Positions 56,122 through 64,000 of a stretch of DNA of 64,000 nt are shown here, one piece after another (within the stretch, counting starts at the first letter, position 1; each line of letters begins with the position of its first letter). The position numbers and the translations under genes are program-made. A model generated the notes under the pieces. It saw only the letters and a program-made list of their open reading frames with translations, did not search any database and was not told the DNA's origin. This DNA comes from Argyresthia goedartella (taxonomy: Eukaryota; Arthropoda; Insecta; Lepidoptera; Argyresthiidae), in the NCBI GenBank assembly GCA_949825045.1, contig OX463812.1:2774661-2838660 (forward strand). Direction: 5' to 3'.

Positions 56122-59100
56122 TTGGTTGCCCCCCAACCGGAGACGGTGGTGTTACCGATCGCCTCTGTGCTTGTTTGGGATTTGGCGGGCAACCCAACAT
56201 ACGTTCGCGCCCTATTAGATTCTGGAGCTCAGGGCTGCATTGTATCGAATGATTTAGCAAAATGGTTGGGCCTCAAGGTAAATACGTATAATAAATCAAT
56301 ACGGGGCGTGGGGAATGTTACGGTTACGAATGTAGTTGGTCAATCGGTGATCACGTTCTCTCCACGTTATGACATTTTGACAAAAACATCCGTGCAAGCT
56401 TTAGTAATGACGCATGTCATGGGCAGACACCCCTTGGTGAAGTTGAATCCGGCCGTTCGATTCCTGACATCAGGACTCAAGTTAGCGGATCCCGATTTTG
56501 ACACTCCAGCCCCGGTCGACCTGCTACTGGGAGCAGACGTTCTGTGTAGGTTTCTGTTGTCGGATCGGCGAGTTCTTCAGCCGGACGGGTTGATTGCTGT
56601 GGATACTAAGTTTGGTCACGTCATCATGGGTCCGGCATTGCCAATGGTTAGGCCTGCCGAGTCAGATGGCATACTTATTGGCTCAGCGTTGTCAGACGCT
56701 ATCCAACGTTTCTGGGAGATAGAGGAACCTCCCACCGTTCGTCGAGTCGACGCAGACGAAGAAGAGTGCGAGTTGTTTTACCAGAATAGTACTGGTCGCC
56801 TTCGTTCTGGTCGTTTTGTAACTCGACTGCCTTTCAGGGCCGATCGACCGCCACTAGGAGAATCTAGGAAGATGGCTGAGACGAGATTGATGTCGATGGA
56901 GCGTAGGATGTCAAGGGACGCCGTATTTAAACAAAAATATGTTGATTTCATGAGGGAGTATGAGTCGTTAGGACACATGTCGGTATCGGGTGTGGACTGG
57001 AGATCTGAGGATCATTGTTTCCTTCCACACCATGCCGTCCTACGAACCCCTACCGGCAAGATTCGAGTTGTTTTTGATGGGTCAGCACCTACCTCGAACG
57101 GGATGTCCCTGAATCAGTGTCTACATTCGGGACCCAAGTTGAGTCGTGATATTTCGGATATTCTCACGAGCTTTCGGAGGCACCAGATTGTATTTGTCGC
57201 AGACATTCGGATGATGTTTAGGCAAACGGTAATTCATCCGGCTGACAGAAGGTATCAGTTGATACTTTGGCGTGAGTCCACGGCCGAGCCAGTCAAGGTC
57301 TATGAGTTAAACACGAACACGTATGGGTTACGGTCTAGCCCGTATTTGGCGATGCGTACCCTGTGGGAGTTGGCGTCGCGTGACCGTGTGAGCTATCCTA
57401 GAGCCGCCGCTATCTTGGAGCAAGATTTGTACGTCGATGACGTCTGCACAGGGGCAGCCAGTGTAGAGGAAGCTCTGGACCGACGTGACGAGCTCATTCA
57501 ATTGCTGGAACGAGGCGGCTATGAACTACGTAAGTGGATGTCCAACTCCCCTGAGTTGATGGCTGGTCTCCCAGATGAGTTTCAACAAGACCCGCACGTT
57601 TTTGAGAATCCTGATAACCCTAACATGTTGTCAGTACTTGGAATTCAGTACCGGCCCGTCCATGATGAGTTTACCTATCGGGTGGTTTTAGAAACACCGA
57701 AGGCCTGGACGAAGCGGTCAGTACTGTCAACGATTGCGAGAACGTTCGACCCGAATGGATGGATTTCTCCAGTCACCTTTGCTCTCAAATGTTTTATGCA
57801 AAGGCTATGGGCGGCTCAGTTGACCTGGGACACCCACCTCTCAGGTGATTTGTTGACTGATTGGACGCGAATGTTCACCTCGCTATCGGACATAAATAAT
57901 GTATCGCTGCCGAGGAAATTGGTCCCTGCTGGGGATTACAGGGCAACCCTTCACGGGTTTTGTGATGCCTCTGAACGAGGGTTTGCGGCAGCGGTTTATT
58001 TGCGAACCGTCACCTCCACCGGGGAGGTCGACGTGCGTTTGGTTTTGGCAAAAAGCAAGGTAGCGCCTATTCGGACAAGGATGACGATTCCAAAACTGGA
58101 ACTGTCCGGGGCTGCTCTTTTGACCAAACTTTTGAATCACACTCTAACAGTGTTGCGTGGGTCAGTGGTTTTGGAGGATACGGTGTACGCGTGGACGGAC
58201 AGCCAGATTGTTTTGTGCTGGCTGAAGGCTTCGGTCCATAACTTAGAGGTTTTTGTTGCGAACCGTGTCTCCCAGATTGTGTCGTCTGAGGTCCCACTGA
58301 CCTGGAGACATGTACCAGGAGAATTGAACCCGTCTGATTGTGCATCCAGGGGATGTCGGGCTCCTGAACTCGTTAGACACCATTTGTGGTGGGGACCACC
58401 CTGGCTTGCCAAGAGAGAATCGGACTGGCCCCACAGCCATGTAGTAGTATCTTCGGATCATGGCCCCAGAGCGGCCGTGCATGTTACCCAGAAGGCTGAG
58501 GACCCTGACGCCGGGTTTCTGCTGGACCGGTATAGCTCACTTGACAAGTTGATAAACGTGTCCACTTGGATTAGGAGATTCGCTCGAAATTGTCGTACTC
58601 CTCGCGATCAGCGAACGTTGAACCCTATTCTGACTCCGGCAGAGCGAAACGAGTCGCTATTGAATTTGGTCCGGTTGGTACAGTCCTCGAAGTTTGGGGC
58701 AGAATTGGAGATTATACGAAGTGGACGTTCGAAATTGAAGGGAGCCGTCGCGCGTCTCAACCCCTTTGTTGATTCGACCGGGTTACTTCGGGTAGGAGGA
58801 AGATTGCGCAATGCGAATCTGTCGTATTCGGCTCGTCACCCACTTCTGCTCCCCAAGGGGGGACAGTTAGTTGAATTGCTGGTGACTGATCGTCATATTA
58901 AAAACGCGCATGCCGGCTGTAACGCGTTGTTGGCCACGCTCCAGCGGGAGTTTTGGATCTTATCTGCCCGCCGTGTCATACGGAAGATCGTGTTTCGGTG
59001 CATGCCTTGTTATCGACTTAAGGCTGCCACGATGCAACCTCTCATGGGGGACTTGCCCCCTGATCGTGTGAATGAGGTCAGACCGTTTTCAGGTGTTGGT

Positions 59101-59994
59101 ACGGATTTTTCAGGACCGTTTATGGTGAAGAGTTCACGATTGCGTACCGCTAGGCAATACAAGGCGTACCTATGTGTATTTGTTTGTTTATCCACCAAGG
59201 CGGTACATCTCGAGCTCGTTGCTGATCTCTCGACAGAGGCTTTCATTGCTTGTTTGGATAGGTTTGTTTCTCGAAGGGGACTTCCAACTTTGATCCGCTC
59301 TGATAACGGCACTAACTACATCGGTGCGGAACGATACTTACGAGAGATAGTCAACTTTTTGAATGTAAATAAAGTGGATATTGGAACGGCCCTCTCCCGT
59401 CGGGGTATACAGTGGACCTTCAGCCCACCGATTTGCCCCCACTGGGGTGGGATTTTTGAGGCCGTAGTTAAGTCAGCTAAGACGCACTTGGGGCGTATAG
59501 TAGGTCAGACCGCGCTGACTTTTGAGGAGCTCGCGACATTGTTTTGTAAGATCGAGGCCGTTCTCAATTCGCGACCGTTGTGTCCGCTCAGCTCGGATCC
59601 AAATGACCTGGAGGCTCTGACCCCAGGCCATTTCTTGATAGGACAGCCACTTAACGCGTTGCCCGAGCACCCCTTCGAGGGAGTGAAATTGTATCGGTTG
59701 TCAAGGTATCAGATGTTGCAGCAGTTTACTCAGAATTTCTGGAAGCGTTGGTCGCTCGAGTATCTGCATATCTTACAACAGCGCCTTAAGTGGACTGACA
59801 AAACCAGCCCCCCTAGTGTTGGTGACCTCGTTCTGGTTAAGGATGCTAACCTACCGCCACTACGTTGGCGCAGGGGGCGCATTGTTAACTTGTTCCCTGG
59901 CAAGGACGGGACCCCCCGGTCTGCAGAGGTTCTAGTAGGAGGCTCGGTTCTAAAACGAGCGGTAGCAACGTTGTCTCGGCTGCCCGTAGATTAG
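56122..59994 (+). CDS. pol: BEL/Pao Pol (protease, reverse transcriptase, RNase H, integrase)
   Basis: The frame has no ATG at its start: the codon at 56122 is TTG, and the frame runs back in phase to the gag stop at 56101. The domains in order: aspartic protease with RALLDSGAQGCIVS near residue 28; reverse transcriptase with RVVFDGSAPTSNGMSLNQCL near 310, VFVADIRMMFRQ near 355 and the catalytic YVDD near 436; RNase H with GFCDASERGFAAAVYL near 612; integrase with the His-Cys zinc part (HIKNAHAGCN... CMPCYRL near 930-975), then D in GTDFSGPF near 995, D in IRSDNGTNYIGAE near 1055 and E in PHWGGIFEAVVKSAK near 1112. All catalytic residues looked for are present and the 1290 codons are unbroken. 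There is no envelope gene. The product would copy the element's RNA and insert the DNA. Confidence 0.95.
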   Translation: MVAPQPETVVLPIASVLVWDLAGNPTYVRALLDSGAQGCIVSNDLAKWLGLKVNTYNKSIRGVGNVTVTNVVGQSVITFSPRYDILTKTSVQALVMTHVMGRHPLVKLNPAVRFLTSGLKLADPDFDTPAPVDLLLGADVLCRFLLSDRRVLQPDGLIAVDTKFGHVIMGPALPMVRPAESDGILIGSALSDAIQRFWEIEEPPTVRRVDADEEECELFYQNSTGRLRSGRFVTRLPFRADRPPLGESRKMAETRLMSMERRMSRDAVFKQKYVDFMREYESLGHMSVSGVDWRSEDHCFLPHHAVLRTPTGKIRVVFDGSAPTSNGMSLNQCLHSGPKLSRDISDILTSFRRHQIVFVADIRMMFRQTVIHPADRRYQLILWRESTAEPVKVYELNTNTYGLRSSPYLAMRTLWELASRDRVSYPRAAAILEQDLYVDDVCTGAASVEEALDRRDELIQLLERGGYELRKWMSNSPELMAGLPDEFQQDPHVFENPDNPNMLSVLGIQYRPVHDEFTYRVVLETPKAWTKRSVLSTIARTFDPNGWISPVTFALKCFMQRLWAAQLTWDTHLSGDLLTDWTRMFTSLSDINNVSLPRKLVPAGDYRATLHGFCDASERGFAAAVYLRTVTSTGEVDVRLVLAKSKVAPIRTRMTIPKLELSGAALLTKLLNHTLTVLRGSVVLEDTVYAWTDSQIVLCWLKASVHNLEVFVANRVSQIVSSEVPLTWRHVPGELNPSDCASRGCRAPELVRHHLWWGPPWLAKRESDWPHSHVVVSSDHGPRAAVHVTQKAEDPDAGFLLDRYSSLDKLINVSTWIRRFARNCRTPRDQRTLNPILTPAERNESLLNLVRLVQSSKFGAELEIIRSGRSKLKGAVARLNPFVDSTGLLRVGGRLRNANLSYSARHPLLLPKGGQLVELLVTDRHIKNAHAGCNALLATLQREFWILSARRVIRKIVFRCMPCYRLKAATMQPLMGDLPPDRVNEVRPFSGVGTDFSGPFMVKSSRLRTARQYKAYLCVFVCLSTKAVHLELVADLSTEAFIACLDRFVSRRGLPTLIRSDNGTNYIGAERYLREIVNFLNVNKVDIGTALSRRGIQWTFSPPICPHWGGIFEAVVKSAKTHLGRIVGQTALTFEELATLFCKIEAVLNSRPLCPLSSDPNDLEALTPGHFLIGQPLNALPEHPFEGVKLYRLSRYQMLQQFTQNFWKRWSLEYLHILQQRLKWTDKTSPPSVGDLVLVKDANLPPLRWRRGRIVNLFPGKDGTPRSAEVLVGGSVLKRAVATLSRLPVD

Positions 59995-60026
59995 GGGACA
60001 GGTGGGTGCCTGTCCGGGCGGGTGAT

Positions 60027-60571
60027 TGTTCGATTCCAAATCGATATTCGATCGATGGTTTCTGAACGGCCATTTTGAATTTGACGTTGCTGCCAACCTA
60101 GCAGTTTTTTGACAACTGACAGACGAAAGCCCTCGCAAAGTAAACGCGTTTTGGTAAGGGTATTGAAATTAAATCGCAGGCCATCTGGAATGTATTCGGG
60201 TTTCCCTCAGGATTGTCAATATAGCTGAGTGTGTTGTGGTTCCCCGAACCAGATAAAGTTCGCATTTCCGTGGCCGATTGGTTTTTCCCACGTAACATAA
60301 CCTGTGTTGGAACACTGTGCTCATCGAAGCTGGCCCGCCAGTCATACCTGGTTGGCTGAAGAACCTGTCTACCAAGAAGAGCCTAGGGTGCACCCGGGCC
60401 TTGCAGAGAGACAGGAGGTTGACGGGACCGAAGCACAGACCAGGTTAGATCGACTCCAATTACTTCAGCTCGGTGAATCGCCGACGTTCACACTTCTTGG
60501 CAACTGATCGTTACGCTACCTCGTAGCTGATGGGCCCCTACGAGGTCATTAGGTGCCGAGAAGCCTGAACA
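60027..60571 (+). repeat. BEL/Pao 3' LTR
   Basis: Same length and ends as the 5' LTR. Differences noted by eye: GACAACTG for GAAAACTG, GGTAAGGG for GGTTAGGG, TTTCCGTGG for TTTTCGTGG, CATACCTGG for CATTCCTGG, GACTCC for GACCCC, and CGTTACG for CGTCACG. The purine-rich GGGGACAGGTGGG at 59995 may be the polypurine tract. Confidence 0.95.
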
Positions 60572-60576
60572 CAAAG

Positions 60577-61280
60577 TTTTGTAAAATTAGGATTTGTCAT
60601 TCCTCAAAAAAATGCAAAAATGTACTGAAATTTGAGTTTTCTTCAAATTTCCATACAAAACGCTGATTTCATAGGTGAGCACCTAATATTACTATTATTA
60701 TCTTTAACAGCTACGCAAGCACATCTAAAGGCCACTTAAGTAATGAATAACGGTTTAACTTGGCTCCAAGGAAGGCAAATACCCGAAACTCCTTCTTATT
60801 GTTTGGATAACGCTTCCTCTTATGAGCTTAGTTAATTGGTAGGTAACAGTAGTTATGGCACCAGAGGGGACCGGTAGGTACTTAATCTTCTGCGTATTGA
60901 TAAATTAATATTCTGCTACTGGTATATCGTCTATATACCCACTCTAGGATTTTATCATTAGTAAAGTCAGCAAGCTGGCTAAAAGCGGGCGCAAAGCTAG
61001 TGCACGCTATATAGGTTTTGTGTTTTATCTTTCTCTCTCTATGTTTCAGTTTGTCTGTCACTTATGCACATTGTATTTGAGGTGGTCGGACGCTCACTTG
61101 ACCGGTTTTCCAGCCCATTAAGCTTTTATTGGGGACAGATTCAATTATTGTTTTGAATGTCAAAAACTTTGTTAAAAATCAACAAAACGAGAGCGCAAAA
61201 TGGCACCATTCATAGAGGCGGCCGGAATAATTCATCAATCTTCATGATTTTACATTCAGTAAAATGGTGTTGTCATTCTG
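60577..61280. other. Unassigned DNA after the BEL element
   Basis: No gene or repeat named. Confidence 0.4.
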
Positions 61281-61500
61281 CTATGTACAATCGAACCAAC
61301 TGAATCATGACCCACTTGCCTGATAATTCGTTTGAAACTTTCAAACTTGTAAGATCTATCTAAATGTCAGTGTCTAATCAAATGATAACAAGTTCGTTAC
61401 CAAGAAAATAAACCTTCAAGCGAATTTCGACCTACTTGCATTTAAGGGGTTTAGCAAAATAAGCTTATGGTCATGATTCAGATGGTTCGATTGTACATAG
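61281..61500. mobile_element. 220-bp MITE with 32-bp inverted ends
   Basis: CTATGTACAATCGAACCAAC... at 61281-61312 is the inverse of 61469-61500 with one mismatch. Non-coding. Confidence 0.75.
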
Positions 61501-61815
61501 GTATAACGTATTGGTACAAAGGGTGGCGCTACGGTGGAAATTCGTCACGGAATATGGCAGTTGGGAATACTTAGAGCTACTTAGACCGTCACGACTCAGG
61601 TACCCTAGTCAGGTTTTTTGAACCCTCGGGTAGGTCGAACGAAACGAGCTTTTAATTTCAGATAAATGATTCAATGCAGGGTCTTACAGAAAGGTGACGC
61701 CAATATGCAAAGTCACTGATGTACAAATACCTAATTCAAAGGTAGCTGTTTCTGGTTCCCTCGACACAGGTTTTCCTAGTTTGGGTCAGAAGGAGTGTAT
61801 GCTAAAATAATAATA
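61501..61815. other. Unassigned DNA between MITE and SINEs
   Basis: Nothing supported; GTGGCGCTACGG-type words only. Confidence 0.4.
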
Positions 61816-62055
61816 CCTTGGACACTATTTACACACATTGATCTAGCCCCAAACTAGGATTCCCTGTATCTTGGGTACCAGACAACGATACACAAACTTA
61901 TATAAATAAATAATAAAGGTAGATTGATAAACAACCATTACTAGGGTACAAACATCCGTTCTCATCAAAAAATATTTGCCCCCACCGGGACTCGAACCCG
62001 GGACCCTTGGCTTCGTAGACAGGGTCACTGTCGTCTCGGTCTTTCGGGTCGTCGT
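61816..62055 (-). repeat. tRNA-headed SINE, type 1, copy 3
   Basis: The minus strand carries GACGACCCGAAAGACCGAGA (A box degraded), the B box GGTTCGAGTCCCGG, and the shared body and GTCCAAGG tail. Its head lies 23 bp from the head of the type 2 SINE, which points the other way. Confidence 0.75.
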
Positions 62056-62078
62056 AAAAAAATGCTTTAATATTTTTG

Positions 62079-62362
62079 GAGCTCGGTGGTCTAGTGGTTC
62101 CACGCTCGCTCCTCACGCAGGGGATGCGGGTCCAACTCCTGTGCTTACTATGTACTAATGAAATAAGTAATTTATCTTACGTGCGTTAAACGGACGTTAA
62201 CCATGATGGAAAATATCGTGAGGACACTATCAATCTCCATAGACGCGGCGATCGGCTAGCCCCCTGTCACGCATAATGAATGTAATGAATATCTGACTAA
62301 ACGTGAGCACAATTGTGACTCTGCCGCCCCGTATGTTTATATAATAATAATAATAATAATAA
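62079..62362 (+). repeat. tRNA-headed SINE, type 2, with (TAA)n tail
   Basis: GAGCTCGGTGGTCTAGTGG (A box), a degraded B box GGGTCCAACTCC, a body through TGACTCTGCCGCCCCGTATG, and an (ATA)n tail at 62340-62362. The type 1 copy that follows begins exactly at the tail. Confidence 0.65.
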
Positions 62363-62367
62363 TACCA

Positions 62368-62606
62368 CCTTGGACACTAATTACACACATTGATCTAGCC
62401 CCAAACTAGGATTCCCTGTATCTTGGGTACTAGACAACGATACACATACTTATATAGATAAATATTATACTTAGATAGATAAACAACCATGACTAGGGTA
62501 CAAACATCCATTCTCATCAAACAAATATGTGCCCCCACCGGGACTCGAACCCGGGACCCTTGGCTTCGAAGGCAGGGTCACTGCCGACTCGGCCATTCGG
62601 GTCGTC
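62368..62606 (-). repeat. tRNA-headed SINE, type 1, copy 4 (best preserved)
   Basis: On the minus strand: GACGACCCGAATGGCCGAGT, a clean A box and B box (GGTTCGAGTCCCGG), full body and GTCCAAGG tail. It looks the nearest to a full-length copy in the window. Confidence 0.8.
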
Positions 62607-62676
62607 GAATGTATATGTTTTTTATGTTTGTTGCTATATTTTTCTATCACTTAAAGTAAACATTGTGTATCTCGGT

Positions 62677-62700
62677 AATGAATGAATGAATGAATGAATG
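62677..62700. repeat. AATG microsatellite
   Basis: Six units of AATG. Confidence 0.9.
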
Positions 62701-63682
62701 GTGCTTCTCCAGCCAGGGTTCTAAACCTGTTCCGGTCTTTCGGCCGGCATACCAGAGGGCACAAGTATTGAGGGGGGGCGGAATGACCTGCTCTGTAGGA
62801 AGGGAAGGATAGTGAATTCAATCGACCGACTCTTCAGCCTGAAGCCAATATAGGATATGTGGAATGGGGAGGATGTGGGATTTGGAGAGCAGCTGTTGTT
62901 TTCTTCAAGTTCTTGTTTTCCTTCTATTTTCAGTTATTGTAAATAGTTGAGTTTCCTGAGTCGTGTTCGTTTGGGTTATCCGGTAAGTTCCCAGTTTCGC
63001 TTTTGCTGTCTGTTTCTGGGATACGGTATATTTGCCTCTAGGCCATTCTGACTTCGTCCCTGTTGTGTGATGATTCTGTCCAGTAACTGTGTTCTTCACC
63101 GTAGTATTTTATGTCATGCTTAAGGAAATCTTTCCAGGTGTATATAAGTCGGCCGACTTTCTTCTTCCTTGCTTCGTATTTGAATGGAGCTTGTAGTAAG
63201 TGCTGTTGTGGGCGTCGCAGAATATGTATAGCAACATATCCGGTGGTTTTTGATTCGTTTGGTTATCGTTTTGCCCTGTAGTCAGTCATGAATTTTGTGG
63301 TATCTTGGATAGCTTCTGGCGTTCTCAAACATGTCTCTGAGGATCAGGCGTTCATATACTGACTGTCAACTGTTATGTTTTGTTTTACTGTTATTGGGTA
63401 GGTTCCTGCTTAGTTTTGTATTTAGGTATACCTATCTCCTACCTACTAGTACGGCACTGTGCCTGTGGAATAGTTTGGAGTTGGCGTAGTAATTTGAAGC
63501 GAGCGTGGTATCTGTTTATGAAATGGTATTTAGCATTACGAAGGGGGTTACCTGCCAGATATAGACTTCGTTTTGCCTTTTGATCTGAGTTAGGGCTATC
63601 ATAATCGCAGCGATCTCACCAGGTTGTTGCTCAGCTAGTGAGACTCATTGCACTGATATCACCTACTTCAATTCACTCTATT
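62701..63682. other. Unassigned DNA, possibly a decayed LINE on the minus strand
   Basis: A minus-strand frame near 63165-63080 (GRLIYTWKDFLKHDI, with KYYGEEHSYWTES following) has the look of a LINE connector, but no catalytic block supports it. Confidence 0.25.
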
Positions 63683-64000
63683 AGTTTTTTTTTTTTTTTG
63701 CGAGTCGACGGTCATCTCAGATACGGGCGGCCCCAAAGGCCGCAACCGCAATAGCTCGCTCGGTAGCCTTATACAGCTCCTCGTCCGTGCAGGTTGTCGG
63801 GCACGCAGGGCACCCAGTCATGTGCGCAATCGTCTGTCTCGGGTATCCACAGACGCACGCCGTGTCTAGTTCCGAGATGATGCCCCACCTCGCCAGGTTA
63901 GCTGTGGACCTCCCCACTCCAGCTCTGAGACGGTTGAGAGATTTCCAGATCGGCCAGCTGAGCTTGTATCCTTCAGCCAGTTTCTCTTTCACGCAGTTGC
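63683..64000 (-). pseudogene. LINE C-terminal fragment with poly(A) tail, cut by the window end
   Basis: The frame, open on the minus strand from the window edge to 63717, holds SWPIWKSLNRLRAGVGRSTA and the zinc-knuckle CVCGYPRQTIAHMTGC, the usual end of many LINE reverse transcriptase proteins. A run of T at 63686-63700 is its poly(A) tail read in inverse, only about 15 bp after the stop, so the 3' UTR is very short. The upstream part lies outside the window, so it may or may not be intact. Confidence 0.75.

Larger units (their letters stand above)
53125..60571 (+). mobile_element. BEL/Pao LTR retrotransposon, nearly intact
   Basis: Two 545-bp LTRs (53125-53669 and 60027-60571) both begin TGTTCG and end GAACA. 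The 5-bp target duplication CAAAG lies at 53120-53124 and 60572-60576. The element is 7447 bp with gag and pol in one frame. I count about six differences between the LTRs by eye, near 1%, so the insertion is fairly recent. BEL/Pao elements are confined to animals. Confidence 0.95.

Noticed and set aside
62368..62606. Possible tRNA gene (clean A and B boxes)
   Set aside because: The boxes head a 240-bp SINE with three further copies. There is no closed acceptor stem and the body continues beyond tRNA length.

Overview
This window is animal nuclear DNA, very probably from a moth or butterfly. Its two host genes have short exons with GT-AG introns, the intergenic DNA is AT-rich, and transposable elements of many classes make up much of the rest. 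Several repeats are typical of Lepidoptera: the GGGTTCCGTACCC-type dispersed repeat, tRNA-headed SINEs, and mariner, BEL/Pao, Gypsy, RTE-like and jockey/CR1-like elements. I see no operons, bacterial genes or CRISPR arrays.

Host genes. (1) The 3' end of an unrecognised coiled-coil protein gene lies on the + strand, with five phase-consistent exons from 80 to 2756 and a polyadenylation signal at 2778. (2) A complete six-exon gene on the minus strand, 27615 down to 8278, encodes a 361-residue armadillo-repeat protein resembling importin-alpha or TMCO6. Its exons join in phase, and its second intron (about 11.2 kb) is filled with mobile elements.

Layout of the rest. 2.8-8.2 kb: foldback elements. 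8.7-27.5 kb (introns of the ARM gene): interleaved inverted repeats, SINEs, a Gypsy fragment with an in-frame triplication, a mariner with an intact transposase, tandem arrays beside a Helitron helicase remnant, a broken RTE-like LINE and several MITEs. 28-30.6 kb: a frameshifted LINE. 31-34.5 kb: a decayed intron-containing Crypton tyrosine-recombinase element with a Gypsy scrap nearby. 35.5-35.9 kb: a GC-rich 15-bp minisatellite. 37-41 kb: pieces of a LINE, a GTF2IRD2-like hAT transposase, Gypsy integrase plus LTR, and a second LINE. 41-48 kb: mostly unassigned DNA with dispersed repeats. 48.9-53.0 kb: a long decayed LINE with an esterase-like domain joined to its endonuclease. 53.1-60.6 kb: a nearly intact BEL/Pao retrotransposon with 545-bp LTRs, a CAAAG target duplication, and gag and pol in one frame split only by a UAG. 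61-64 kb: a MITE, SINEs and a LINE tail.

The elements do not form a pathway. The window records repeated insertion, nesting and inverted duplication around two host genes. The points most worth checking are the gag-UAG-pol arrangement, the Crypton intron, the A-B-A'-B' inverted repeats at 9.0-10.0 kb and the 15-bp minisatellite.
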